49,415 bases of DNA, from assembly GCA_013151035.1 (NCBI GenBank), contig JAADJB010000054.1, positions 1 to 49,415 on the forward strand. Reading direction: 5' to 3'. This stretch comes from Gammaproteobacteria bacterium. GTDB lineage: Bacteria > Pseudomonadota > Gammaproteobacteria > JAADJB01. Below are positions 33,115 through 40,326 of the stretch, one piece after another (within the stretch, counting starts at the first letter, position 1; each line of letters starts with the position of its first letter). Position numbers and translations under genes: made by a program. A model generated the notes under the pieces. That model had not been told where the DNA came from. It saw only the letters and a program-made list of their open reading frames with translations, and made no database searches.

Positions 33115-34919
33115 GCCACTATCTCCTGTATCTTCGTATTGTGTGGACGGTGACGTTGTTCAATATATAGGGAATTCCCCTCCTGTTTTTTTGCCATGTG
33201 TTTGGCATCACTCGCGAGCTCAGCCACCTCATGATGGCTCTTGAAGTCTGAGATGTTAGGCCTTACACAGCCGATAGAAAGGCTGAGTAAGGGGAAGAAT
33301 ATGTGCTTTCCGCTTCTATCCTGTGACCAGATACCATTGTTTTCATGATCCTTTCGTTTGTAATAATGACGAACCTGCTTGTTGAATTGTTGCAGGATTA
33401 GTTCACAACGATCCTTCCAGTCAACGCTACGGAATATAATAATAAAATCATCACCACCAATGTGACCGACAAAGTCCATTTCATTATTGCTGGCATTACA
33501 CAGGATCTCAGCAAGCCCCTTGATGACCTGATCGCCCTTTTCATAACCATATTCATCATTGTAAGGTTTGAAATTATCAAGGTCACAATAAGCAATAACA
33601 AATTGTTTTTTCTGATACAGCAGCTCATCCAGTTTTTCATAGATGGGAACATTACCGGGTAGTAGCGTTAGTGGGTTGGCGTAATGGGCATTACGCACCT
33701 GTAGCTCAGTTATTATCTTGAGCAGGTCGATGACTGATCCCATTCCGCAGTAGTCACCTTTTTTAGTGATAATGAAATCCAGCGATTTATCTTGCTGCAT
33801 TTTTTCACTGACCAGTGTGCTGGCATCTTCAATCGCTAGTTGTGAATCCAGCATCAGGGGATTAGTATCAAGGAAATGGGTAATCAATTTTTTACCATGA
33901 AGATCACGCCCATAACGACTGAGCATAAGGTTGGTAAGAGTATTGCGTCGAACAAGTCCTAATGGACGATTACCATTAACAACTGGCAGTGCATCCAGTT
34001 GCGGGGTGCTATGAAATATTTGCGCAACATCCTCAATCGTAGATGAGGCATTGATAGCCGTTATACGTTGTAACAGGTCGCCAACAAGTTTTGATGATGT
34101 ATTGCTTCTATTACGGTGCTGAATGATCTCAAGACCATTCTGAAACAGGTTTGTATCTACGCTGGTTTTTGGTAGTGCTGAAGGCCTGGCAAAGTAGTAG
34201 CCCTGGCAGAACTCCAGCCCCATCTTTTTAATGATGCGATATTCTTCGGCAGTTTCTACACCTTCGCCAATCACCTGGCAATTGAGTTCGATAGCAATAT
34301 TGTGGATGGATCGAACGAATTCCTGTTTTACCTTGTCTTCATGGATATCCTGCATAAAGTGGCGGTCTATTTTTACATAATCAGGGCGTAGTTCAGACCA
34401 CATACGTAGCCCCGCATAACCTGCGCCAAGGTCATCAATAGCAATCTCAAACCCCATATTGTTATAGTGATGCAGTGCTTCACGAACCACATCGTAATTA
34501 TCTACAGGATATTGTTCGGTGAGTTCAATGACAACGCGCTCAGGTTCAAGGCCGATCTTTTTCAGGGTATTGAGAGTGCAACCCGGACGAAAATTGGGTT
34601 GAAACAGTGTTTCTGGGCTGGCATTAAGAAAAAGTTTTCCGGGAAGATTGAGGTTTTTGAATTGAAGAATTGAGACCTCGCGACATAGCAACTCCAGTTC
34701 GACCAATCGACCATAACGCACCGCTGTTTCGAATAGTGTTACCGGTGAGTGTAAAGGAGTGTTGGATGGGCCACGAATCAATGCCTCATAACCAAATATT
34801 ATCCCCGCCTTATTAGCGACAATAGGTTGAAATAATGCCGTCAACCGTTGTTCGCGAATAATACGTTCCAGGCAGTTTTCCAGAGATCCATCCATTGCTA
34901 TGTTTTTATCGTTATTCAT
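33111..34919 (-). CDS. EAL - CBS pair - GGDEF protein (c-di-GMP metabolism)
   Basis: A 602-residue cytoplasmic protein. The EAL domain (20-270) has E45-A-L, IELTEQ, IDDLGAGYAGL, KIDR and GEGVET, so phosphodiesterase residues look complete. Two CBS motifs follow (about 285-405) and may bind an adenine nucleotide. A GGDEF domain (about 425-590) has the signature GGDDF (488-492), an accepted active variant. The inhibitory RxxD site before it is absent (EMDFVGHI). Net activity is unknown. The downstream gene is coupled by an ATAA overlap. Confidence 0.93.
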   Translation of the reverse strand: MNNDKNIAMDGSLENCLERIIREQRLTALFQPIVANKAGIIFGYEALIRGPSNTPLHSPVTLFETAVRYGRLVELELLCREVSILQFKNLNLPGKLFLNASPETLFQPNFRPGCTLNTLKKIGLEPERVVIELTEQYPVDNYDVVREALHHYNNMGFEIAIDDLGAGYAGLRMWSELRPDYVKIDRHFMQDIHEDKVKQEFVRSIHNIAIELNCQVIGEGVETAEEYRIIKKMGLEFCQGYYFARPSALPKTSVDTNLFQNGLEIIQHRNRSNTSSKLVGDLLQRITAINASSTIEDVAQIFHSTPQLDALPVVNGNRPLGLVRRNTLTNLMLSRYGRDLHGKKLITHFLDTNPLMLDSQLAIEDASTLVSEKMQQDKSLDFIITKKGDYCGMGSVIDLLKIITELQVRNAHYANPLTLLPGNVPIYEKLDELLYQKKQFVIAYCDLDNFKPYNDEYGYEKGDQVIKGLAEILCNASNNEMDFVGHIGGDDFIIIFRSVDWKDRCELILQQFNKQVRHYYKRKDHENNGIWSQDRSGKHIFFPLLSLSIGCVRPNISDFKSHHEVAELASDAKHMAKKQEGNSLYIEQRHRPHNTKIQEIVA

Positions 34920-34928
34920 ATTATTGAA

Positions 34929-35495
34929 TTACTTTATGCTATGTATTTTTTTGAATTGGCTAATTAATGCAAGTGGGCGTTGCTTTTTATTGGACTTGTT
35001 CAGTACATAGACAATGGTTTTTCCATTTGGACCCGCACCGATCTGCGTGAGTCGATAGACGGCTTCACCAACCTGTTTAAATGAAATGAGATCCTGCCAT
35101 GAATTGAATACATAGATTCGTCCATCAGTCTGAACTTCGCCATAAAATGGATCAGCACCCGTTAGCTTACCGTGATACATATCCATGCTGGCAATACCGG
35201 AGGTCTTTTTCTTGTCTTCTTTAGTTAGGCCAAAGACCAGGGTCTTGCCGTGAGGGCCTGCGCCAATGAATACCTTGCGGTAGGCAGTCTCACCGACCTC
35301 GAGAAAGGTCAAATAGGTATTAGTATCATCGAATACATAGATGCGACCTTCATAATCAGCCTCATAGTAATCATTATTGTTGAGTGGTTTGGCTACGGTT
35401 TTGGTATCATTTACGCCAGTTGATACGCAAGCTGAAAGTATCAGGCCGCTGCTAATGATGGCTGCGCTCAGAAAGCGGTTAAAATGTATAGGCAT
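34929..35495 (-). CDS. Lipoprotein with two related repeats
   Basis: A 188-residue lipoprotein: signal MPIHFNRFLSAAIISSGLIL and lipobox LSAC (Cys 23). Two copies of a roughly 40-residue motif follow, at about 50-90 and 125-165. Each has GRIYVF, then FxxVGExxYR, then IGAGPxGKTxVxxL. The start is ATG 35495 because AGGAG lies 6 bases before it; upstream in-frame codons are not needed. I do not know the family. It stands 9 bases upstream of the EAL/GGDEF gene on the same strand and could be its envelope partner, which is inference. Confidence 0.75.
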   Translation of the reverse strand: MPIHFNRFLSAAIISSGLILSACVSTGVNDTKTVAKPLNNNDYYEADYEGRIYVFDDTNTYLTFLEVGETAYRKVFIGAGPHGKTLVFGLTKEDKKKTSGIASMDMYHGKLTGADPFYGEVQTDGRIYVFNSWQDLISFKQVGEAVYRLTQIGAGPNGKTIVYVLNKSNKKQRPLALISQFKKIHSIK

Positions 35496-35586
35496 GATCA
35501 TCTCCTGTTTATAATCTTTTACTATTCTCATAGTGTAGGGAGATGATGTGACAGAAAGATGAATCTCTTATGACAATCTGGTGTTT

Positions 35587-37461
35587 TTATTCTTTTTTAT
35601 TATTCTCCAGATCATCCCATCGAGTATAGGCACTATTTAACTTTTTCTCGATGGATTTTAATCTTTCTTCATCTTTGGCTATATCGTTACCATTACGCTG
35701 ATAAAATTCAGGTTGAGCCATGGCATCATGTAGTTGCTGTTGCTGTTGCTCTAGTTTATCAATCTGCTGAGGAAGTTCATCTAGTTCGCGTTGATCTTTG
35801 TAGTTGAGCTTGTTTTTTTTAACAGCAGACTTTTCTTTTTTAGTGAGGCCTTTTTTTTTCGCGGTATTTTTTTTATTTTCCTTAATGGGTGGTTGGTATG
35901 AGCCAACGTATTCGTTAATGATCCCATCGCCTTCAAACACTAGTACGCTGGTGACGACATTATCAATGAAGGTTCGGTCATGGCTAACCAGTAACAAGGT
36001 GCCTTCGTAGTTCAGTAATAATTCTTCCAGCAGTTCCAGGGTCTCAATATCCAGATCATTGGTGGGCTCATCCATAACCAGGAGATTGGATGGCTGGGTA
36101 AAGATCTTTGCCAGTAACAGGCGGTTTCTTTCTCCACCCGATAGAGCCTTGACGGGGGTGCGTATACGCTCGGGGGTAAACAGAAAATCCTGTAGATAGC
36201 TGATAATATGTTTTGACTGACCATTGATGGTGACATGGTCACTACCACCAGCGACATTATCCATAATGGATTTGTTTTCATCCAGTATATTGCGGTGCTG
36301 GTCAAAGTAGGCAATATCCAGTCGGGTGCCAATGCTTACTGTGCCCTGTTGGGGCTCAAGCTTTTCCAGTAACAAATTTAACAAGGTGGTCTTGCCGGCA
36401 CCATTGGGGCCGATAATGCCAATCTTATCACCGCGTATAATGGTGGTGCTGAGGCCTTTCACGATAGGCGTATCATCATACTGATAACTGATATTATCGG
36501 TCTCAATAACCCGCTTGCCAGATGACTCGGAACGATTCGACTGTAGTTGTACCTTGCCTGATTGCACGCGTCTAGCCTGACGTTTGTCACGCATCTCTTT
36601 TAACGCGCGTACCCGCCCTTCGTTGCGGGTACGGCGCGCCTTGATGCCCTGGCGAATCCAGACTTCCTCTTGCGCTAGCTTTTTATCAAATAAGGCATGC
36701 TCTTTTCTTTCAGAATGCAGAGCCTCTTCTTTATGACGCAGATATTGCTGATAGTCTCCGGGCCAACTGGTCATATTCCCACGATCCAGTTCAATGATGC
36801 GAGTCGATATCTTTTGCATCAGGCTACGATCATGGGTAATGAACATCAGGGCACCACGATAGCTGAGAAGGAATTCCTCTAGCCACAGGATGGCATCAAT
36901 ATCCAGGTGATTGGTCGGCTCATCAAGCAGCAATAGATCGGGCTCCTGTACCAGGGCACGGGCGAGTAATACCCGACGTTTCAGACCACCGGACAGGCTG
37001 CTGAATTCTATATCAGCGGGTAGCTCAAGGCGCGACAGGGTGGCATCAACCAGTTGGCTGACGTGCCAGCCATTATTCGCCTCCAGTTGATGTTGCACCT
37101 CGGCCAGTTGATCCAGCAGGTCATGGTTGCCCTGATCAATCTCATGGATCAGGTGGTGATATTGTTGTAAAAACTTCCCTTGTTGGTCGAGTCCAGAGGA
37201 GACCACATCATAGATGCTTCCTTTCGTCTCTGCGGGCACCTCCTGGTCAAGATAACTGATCTTGATACTCTGTTGTTTCTCGATAACACCATCTTCTGGT
37301 TTGAGAGCGCCGGTGAGTAGTTTGAGTACAGTGGATTTTCCTTCACCATTTCTGCCCAGCAGGCAGAGGCGTTCACCCTTGTCGATACTGAGGTTAATTT
37401 GGTTGAGTAATAGTGGTCCACCAAAGCTGAGTGAGACATCGCGTAGAGTAATTAAGGGCAT
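35587..37461 (-). CDS. uup: ABC-F ATPase Uup
   Basis: A 624-residue protein with two ABC domains and no membrane segment. The first has GRNGEGKST, LSGGLKRR and LLLDEPTNHLD; the second has GPNGAGKTT, LSGGERNR and DEPTNDLD. The linker between them is Arg/Lys-rich. The C-terminal coiled coil (about 550-624, with DELPQQIDKLEQQQQQL) is the Uup hallmark that binds DNA. ABC-F proteins act on ribosomes; Uup loss raises transposon excision in E. coli. The 132-bp palindrome lies just upstream. Confidence 0.93.
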   Translation of the reverse strand: MPLITLRDVSLSFGGPLLLNQINLSIDKGERLCLLGRNGEGKSTVLKLLTGALKPEDGVIEKQQSIKISYLDQEVPAETKGSIYDVVSSGLDQQGKFLQQYHHLIHEIDQGNHDLLDQLAEVQHQLEANNGWHVSQLVDATLSRLELPADIEFSSLSGGLKRRVLLARALVQEPDLLLLDEPTNHLDIDAILWLEEFLLSYRGALMFITHDRSLMQKISTRIIELDRGNMTSWPGDYQQYLRHKEEALHSERKEHALFDKKLAQEEVWIRQGIKARRTRNEGRVRALKEMRDKRQARRVQSGKVQLQSNRSESSGKRVIETDNISYQYDDTPIVKGLSTTIIRGDKIGIIGPNGAGKTTLLNLLLEKLEPQQGTVSIGTRLDIAYFDQHRNILDENKSIMDNVAGGSDHVTINGQSKHIISYLQDFLFTPERIRTPVKALSGGERNRLLLAKIFTQPSNLLVMDEPTNDLDIETLELLEELLLNYEGTLLLVSHDRTFIDNVVTSVLVFEGDGIINEYVGSYQPPIKENKKNTAKKKGLTKKEKSAVKKNKLNYKDQRELDELPQQIDKLEQQQQQLHDAMAQPEFYQRNGNDIAKDEERLKSIEKKLNSAYTRWDDLENNKKE

Positions 37462-37514
37462 AGGGTATATGATACCTGATTATCCTCTTTTTGATGTAAT
37501 AATATGATTGCTTG

Positions 37515-37646
37515 ATAAGTTCGAGGCATGAATTGCCCTTCTCTAACAGAGACACGCCGTGAAACCATCCATGGTGGCTCGACAGCCGCGTCCATGCGGC
37601 TGACGGTCTCTGTTAGAGAAGGACAATCCTTGCCTCTTGAGTTAAG
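37515..37646. repeat. 132-bp palindromic element, copy 2
   Basis: It matches 5745-5876 in the same orientation at all but five positions. The arms include AATTGCCCTT and CTAACAGAGAC with inner hairpins as in copy 1. It is intergenic here, between uup and the holin-like pseudogene. I see no coding capacity. Confidence 0.9.
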
Positions 37647-37708
37647 GGAATAGCAGTGATAAATAGCCTATAATCTAAATAGAAGTTCCTTAAAAGCAGG
37701 AGGTTGTG

Positions 37709-37860
37709 ATGAGAAGTTTGTTGAGGTGATCGCTTCCGTTTATATTGGTTATGAAGCCGGTTTTCTGGGTGGCTTAGTCGGTGCCGTATAGGGCTTTATT
37801 GATGGGGCGATAGGCGGGCTGATTATTGCTGTTATGTATAATACTGTGACCAGGAAGTAA
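37709..37860 (+). pseudogene. Truncated holin-like small membrane protein
   Basis: One frame reads KFVEVIASVYIGYEAGFLGG, then LVGAV, an amber TAG (37789-37791), then GFIDGAIGGLIIAVMYN and TVTRK. Intact relatives annotated as bacteriophage holin carry a Trp at the amber position (AVWGF), so one TGG to TAG change broke it. The usual N-terminal membrane segment is also missing: the ATG at 37709, behind AGGAGG, leads into a different frame that stops at once. The stop abuts the ATG of the DksA-like gene. Confidence 0.6.
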
Positions 37861-38205
37861 ATGATGGGTGATGATCTCGATCAATACAAATGCTTGTTAA
37901 ATCAACGAATGGAGGCACTGGACGAACTGGAGAATGAGCTACAACATACGGGGAATACGGTCGAGCTTGATCAGACCTGTATTGGACGCTTGTCTCGTAT
38001 GGATGCAATGCAGGCTCAGGCGATGGCTCAGGCTGGACAGCAGCGCTGTTTACTTGAACGACAGCAGATTCAGTCGGCACTACAGCGCCTTGCAGTGGGT
38101 GATTATGGTTATTGCCTGATATGTGATGAGGCGATCCCGTCACTGCGTTTGCAGGCAAATCCTGCTGCACCGTTATGTATTCAATGTGCCTCTGCGCATG
38201 AATAG
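37861..38205 (+). CDS. TraR/DksA-type zinc finger protein
   Basis: A 114-residue protein: an N-terminal coiled coil (about 1-80) followed by a four-Cys zinc finger, CLICDEAIPSLRLQANPAAP then LCIQC. This is the DksA/TraR layout, in which the coil reaches into the RNA polymerase secondary channel. It is shorter than DksA (about 150). The ATG directly follows the pseudogene stop. It is 3 bases before ychJ, so the two are likely co-transcribed. Confidence 0.88.
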   Translation: MMGDDLDQYKCLLNQRMEALDELENELQHTGNTVELDQTCIGRLSRMDAMQAQAMAQAGQQRCLLERQQIQSALQRLAVGDYGYCLICDEAIPSLRLQANPAAPLCIQCASAHE

Positions 38206-38208
38206 ATT

Positions 38209-38601
38209 ATGAATGATTTTGATCAGGCCGTGTGTCTCTGTGGGAGTGGTGATGAATATAAGGATTGTTGTGGTCGATTTATTCGTGGAGATAGAGTCGC
38301 CAGTACGGCTGAACAGTTGATGCGTTCCCGTTATACGGCTTATGCCATTAAAGATTATGCTTATGTGATGCGAACCTGGCTACCTTCGACCCGACCCTCA
38401 TCGCTGGATGATGATAATCAGCCACAGTGGTGTGATCTTGCGATTATTTCAGCAGAGGCGGGTCAGGTTCAGGATAGAGAGGGCTATGTAGAATTTGAGG
38501 CGCATTACAAGCTTGATGGCAGACCTGGCAAGATGCATGAGCGAAGTTATTTTGTGAAACAGGAGGGCTGCTGGTTTTATGTGCAGGGTAAGATCGGGTG
38601 A
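38209..38601 (+). CDS. ychJ: YchJ family protein (SEC-C motif, UPF0225)
   Basis: A 130-residue protein with an N-terminal zinc-binding SEC-C-like motif (CLCGSGDEYKDCC) and the YchJ core: AEQLMRSRYTAYAIKDYAYV, then the C-terminal EFEAHYKLDGR and HERSYFVKQEGCWFYVQG. The function is unknown; the fold is NTF2-like. It follows the DksA-like gene by 3 bases and converges on slyX. Confidence 0.93.
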   Translation: MNDFDQAVCLCGSGDEYKDCCGRFIRGDRVASTAEQLMRSRYTAYAIKDYAYVMRTWLPSTRPSSLDDDNQPQWCDLAIISAEAGQVQDREGYVEFEAHYKLDGRPGKMHERSYFVKQEGCWFYVQGKIG

Positions 38602-38610
38602 AAGTGCCCG

Positions 38611-38826
38611 TTAATAATGAGGCGGTGTCTCATATTGTGATTCTGCTCCATCGGCAGGATTTATTGCCCTTAATTGTTGGCTGAGACGTTTAATAACCTC
38701 TTCTTGTAACCGTAACATGCGTTCTTGCCCCAGATTAGCATGAGTAAGTTCATCCATGCTGGCCTCCATATGTGCAATACGGATCTCCAGATCTTCCATG
38801 CGTTGTTCGAGATTGTCTGTGTTCAT
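38611..38826 (-). CDS. slyX: SlyX family protein
   Basis: A 71-residue coiled-coil protein (LEQRMEDLEIRIAHMEASM, then LQEEVIKRLSQQLRAI) with the family's C-terminal PPHY. Its role is not known. It converges on ychJ with a 9-base gap. Confidence 0.92.
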   Translation of the reverse strand: MNTDNLEQRMEDLEIRIAHMEASMDELTHANLGQERMLRLQEEVIKRLSQQLRAINPADGAESQYETPPHY

Positions 38827-38956
38827 ATAGCTTATGTTACTTCATTATTGGTTTTATACACAGTATAAGCGTGCTTCTCTATGTGTAATTCTGGGCTAAT
38901 CGTTTTATACTACCCCTGTTGAGAAAGTTAAATTATAAATAAAGGATGGTGTTCGG

Positions 38957-39694
38957 ATGGGTAAGCAAGTGATATTTTACAATGAGGTTGTAGCAGTCTC
39001 TTCAGAAACGCACAGTGATTGGTCTGTTGAGGTTGAGGGTGATTATAGTTATGCCAAAGAGGCTAATGCGGTTCCGTTAACTGCCGTTGAATTCAGACAG
39101 GCAGCCTTTGAGTACGGCATCGTCTTTGTTGAAGATGATAATGGCGTTATGCCAGCGGTTGTGCTGGGTGTCAATGATAATGAAAGTTTCTATGTCAATC
39201 AGGATGGAAGCTGGGATGCCAACTATATCCCCGCCTTTGTTCGTCGCTATCCTTTTGTTTTTTCGAGAAGTGAAGATGGCGCGACAAATACTCTGTGTAT
39301 TGATGAATCCTTTGCCGGTTTTAATCAGGATGGGAAGGGTGCTGCACTGTTTGATAAAGAGGGTAAACCAACGACCTACACGACAAATGTGCTGGAGTTT
39401 CATAAGGATTTCCAGTTACACGATAGCCTGACCCGTGCTTATTGTAATAAACTTAAGGAACTGGAGTTGCTGGAGCCCATGCAGGTTAATTTTAGCCTTC
39501 GTTCCGGTACTAAGCGTCAATTGGGCGGGTTTATGGTGGTAAATCGTGAAAAATTAATGAACCTGCCTGCTGATACCCTGGCTGGGATGGCAAAGACAGA
39601 AGAGCTGGAGATGACTTACCTGCATCTGCATTCATTAATGAATCTGCATAAGTTGGGTGAACGTTTATCTGATGAGGAAGAAGCAGCCGCTTAA
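38957..39694 (+). CDS. SapC family protein
   Basis: A 245-residue protein matching SapC (PF07277): AVPLTAVEFRQAAFEYGIVF, then PAFVRRYPFVF, CIDESFAGF and GGFMVVNREKLMNLP with a final LHSLMNLHKL. In Campylobacter the name refers to S-layer protein transport, but family members in proteobacteria are diverse and unproven. No signal peptide. AAAGGATGG lies upstream of ATG 38957. It seems to be a single-gene unit closed by a terminator. Confidence 0.85.
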   Translation: MGKQVIFYNEVVAVSSETHSDWSVEVEGDYSYAKEANAVPLTAVEFRQAAFEYGIVFVEDDNGVMPAVVLGVNDNESFYVNQDGSWDANYIPAFVRRYPFVFSRSEDGATNTLCIDESFAGFNQDGKGAALFDKEGKPTTYTTNVLEFHKDFQLHDSLTRAYCNKLKELELLEPMQVNFSLRSGTKRQLGGFMVVNREKLMNLPADTLAGMAKTEELEMTYLHLHSLMNLHKLGERLSDEEEAAA

Positions 39695-39722
39695 AAGAAC
39701 CGTTTGTAGCAAGAACCATAGA

Positions 39723-39751
39723 AAAGCAGTCTGTTCAGGCTGCTTTTTTAT
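39723..39751 (+). terminator. Rho-independent terminator of the SapC gene
   Basis: AAAGCAG pairs with CTGCTTT around a 9-10 base loop, followed by TTTTTA. It begins about 30 bases after the stop of the SapC gene. Confidence 0.75.
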
Positions 39752-39768
39752 TTGAGACTTGTTTTATC

Positions 39769-39845
39769 TGGCGCGCCCGACAGGAGTCGAACCTGTGACC
39801 TTCGCCTTCGGAGGGCGACACTCTATCCAGCTGAGCTACGGGCGC
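39769..39845 (-). tRNA. tRNA-Arg (CCG)
   Basis: On the - strand the acceptor is GCGCCCG with CGGGCGC. D, anticodon and T arms all form (T arm ACAGG-TTCGACT-CCTGT). The anticodon stem TCGCC/GGCGA encloses the loop CTCCGAA, giving anticodon CCG for the Arg codon CGG. The CCA end is encoded (39771-39769). Confidence 0.95.
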
Positions 39846-39894
39846 AAGGGCTGTAAGGATACATGGATCGTTAGTAGAGGGCTAGAGGTATAGA

Positions 39895-40182
39895 TCAGGT
39901 ATATTCATCAATATAGCTGCCGGCACTGCTGACTTCGCTATATGAACTGGTTCTTCTTGGATCGGTGTAGACAACATTATCGCCACTATCAAATGCCTGT
40001 TGCGAGGCATCACTTTGTTCTGATGGATTGTTTTCATCGTCACGAACGGCCTGTTGTGCTGCTGCATCTGCCTTACTGACCGGTTCGGGAGGACGGCGTG
40101 TTTCAGCTTGCGGCTGTACCTCGGGTGGCTTGGCCGGTTCCTGGGGGTTCGGCATGATGGCGGGTGTGGTTGCAACGATCAT
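39895..40182 (-). CDS. Small Pro/Ala-rich hypothetical protein
   Basis: A 95-residue protein without signal peptide. Residues 7-35 are Pro-rich (NPQEPAKPPEVQPQ), 36-70 are polar and probably disordered, and the end is Ser/Tyr-rich (DPRRTSSYSEVSSAGSY). I do not recognise a domain. GGAAA lies about 6 bases before the ATG. It is upstream of tRNA-Arg on the same strand. Real but unassigned; similar short disordered proteins occur in other gammaproteobacteria. Confidence 0.5.
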   Translation of the reverse strand: MIVATTPAIMPNPQEPAKPPEVQPQAETRRPPEPVSKADAAAQQAVRDDENNPSEQSDASQQAFDSGDNVVYTDPRRTSSYSEVSSAGSYIDEYT

Positions 40183-40257
40183 TCAGGTTTCCATAGATAA
40201 GTTAACGATTACATTAGGTGTTTACGGCAGGTTTGCGCTAAATTGTAGCAGGTAATT

Positions 40258-40319
40258 AAAACCGGGGACAGAGACCACGATTAATTGCGCGCAATTAATC
40301 GTGGTCTGTCCCCGGTTTT
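40258..40319. repeat. 62-bp near-perfect palindrome (REP-like)
   Basis: The left arm starts AAAACCGGGGACAG and, after two extra bases (AG), continues ACCACGATTAATTGCGC. The right arm is the exact reverse complement without those two bases. It lies between the small hypothetical gene and rep. The right arm's last 20 bases recur at 19845-19864. Confidence 0.9.
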
Positions 40320-40326
40320 CTCGGTT

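Noticed and set aside
39769-39845. tRNA-Arg as an integration site of a mobile element
   Set aside because: No integrase, no direct repeat of the tRNA 3' end and ordinary genes on both sides.
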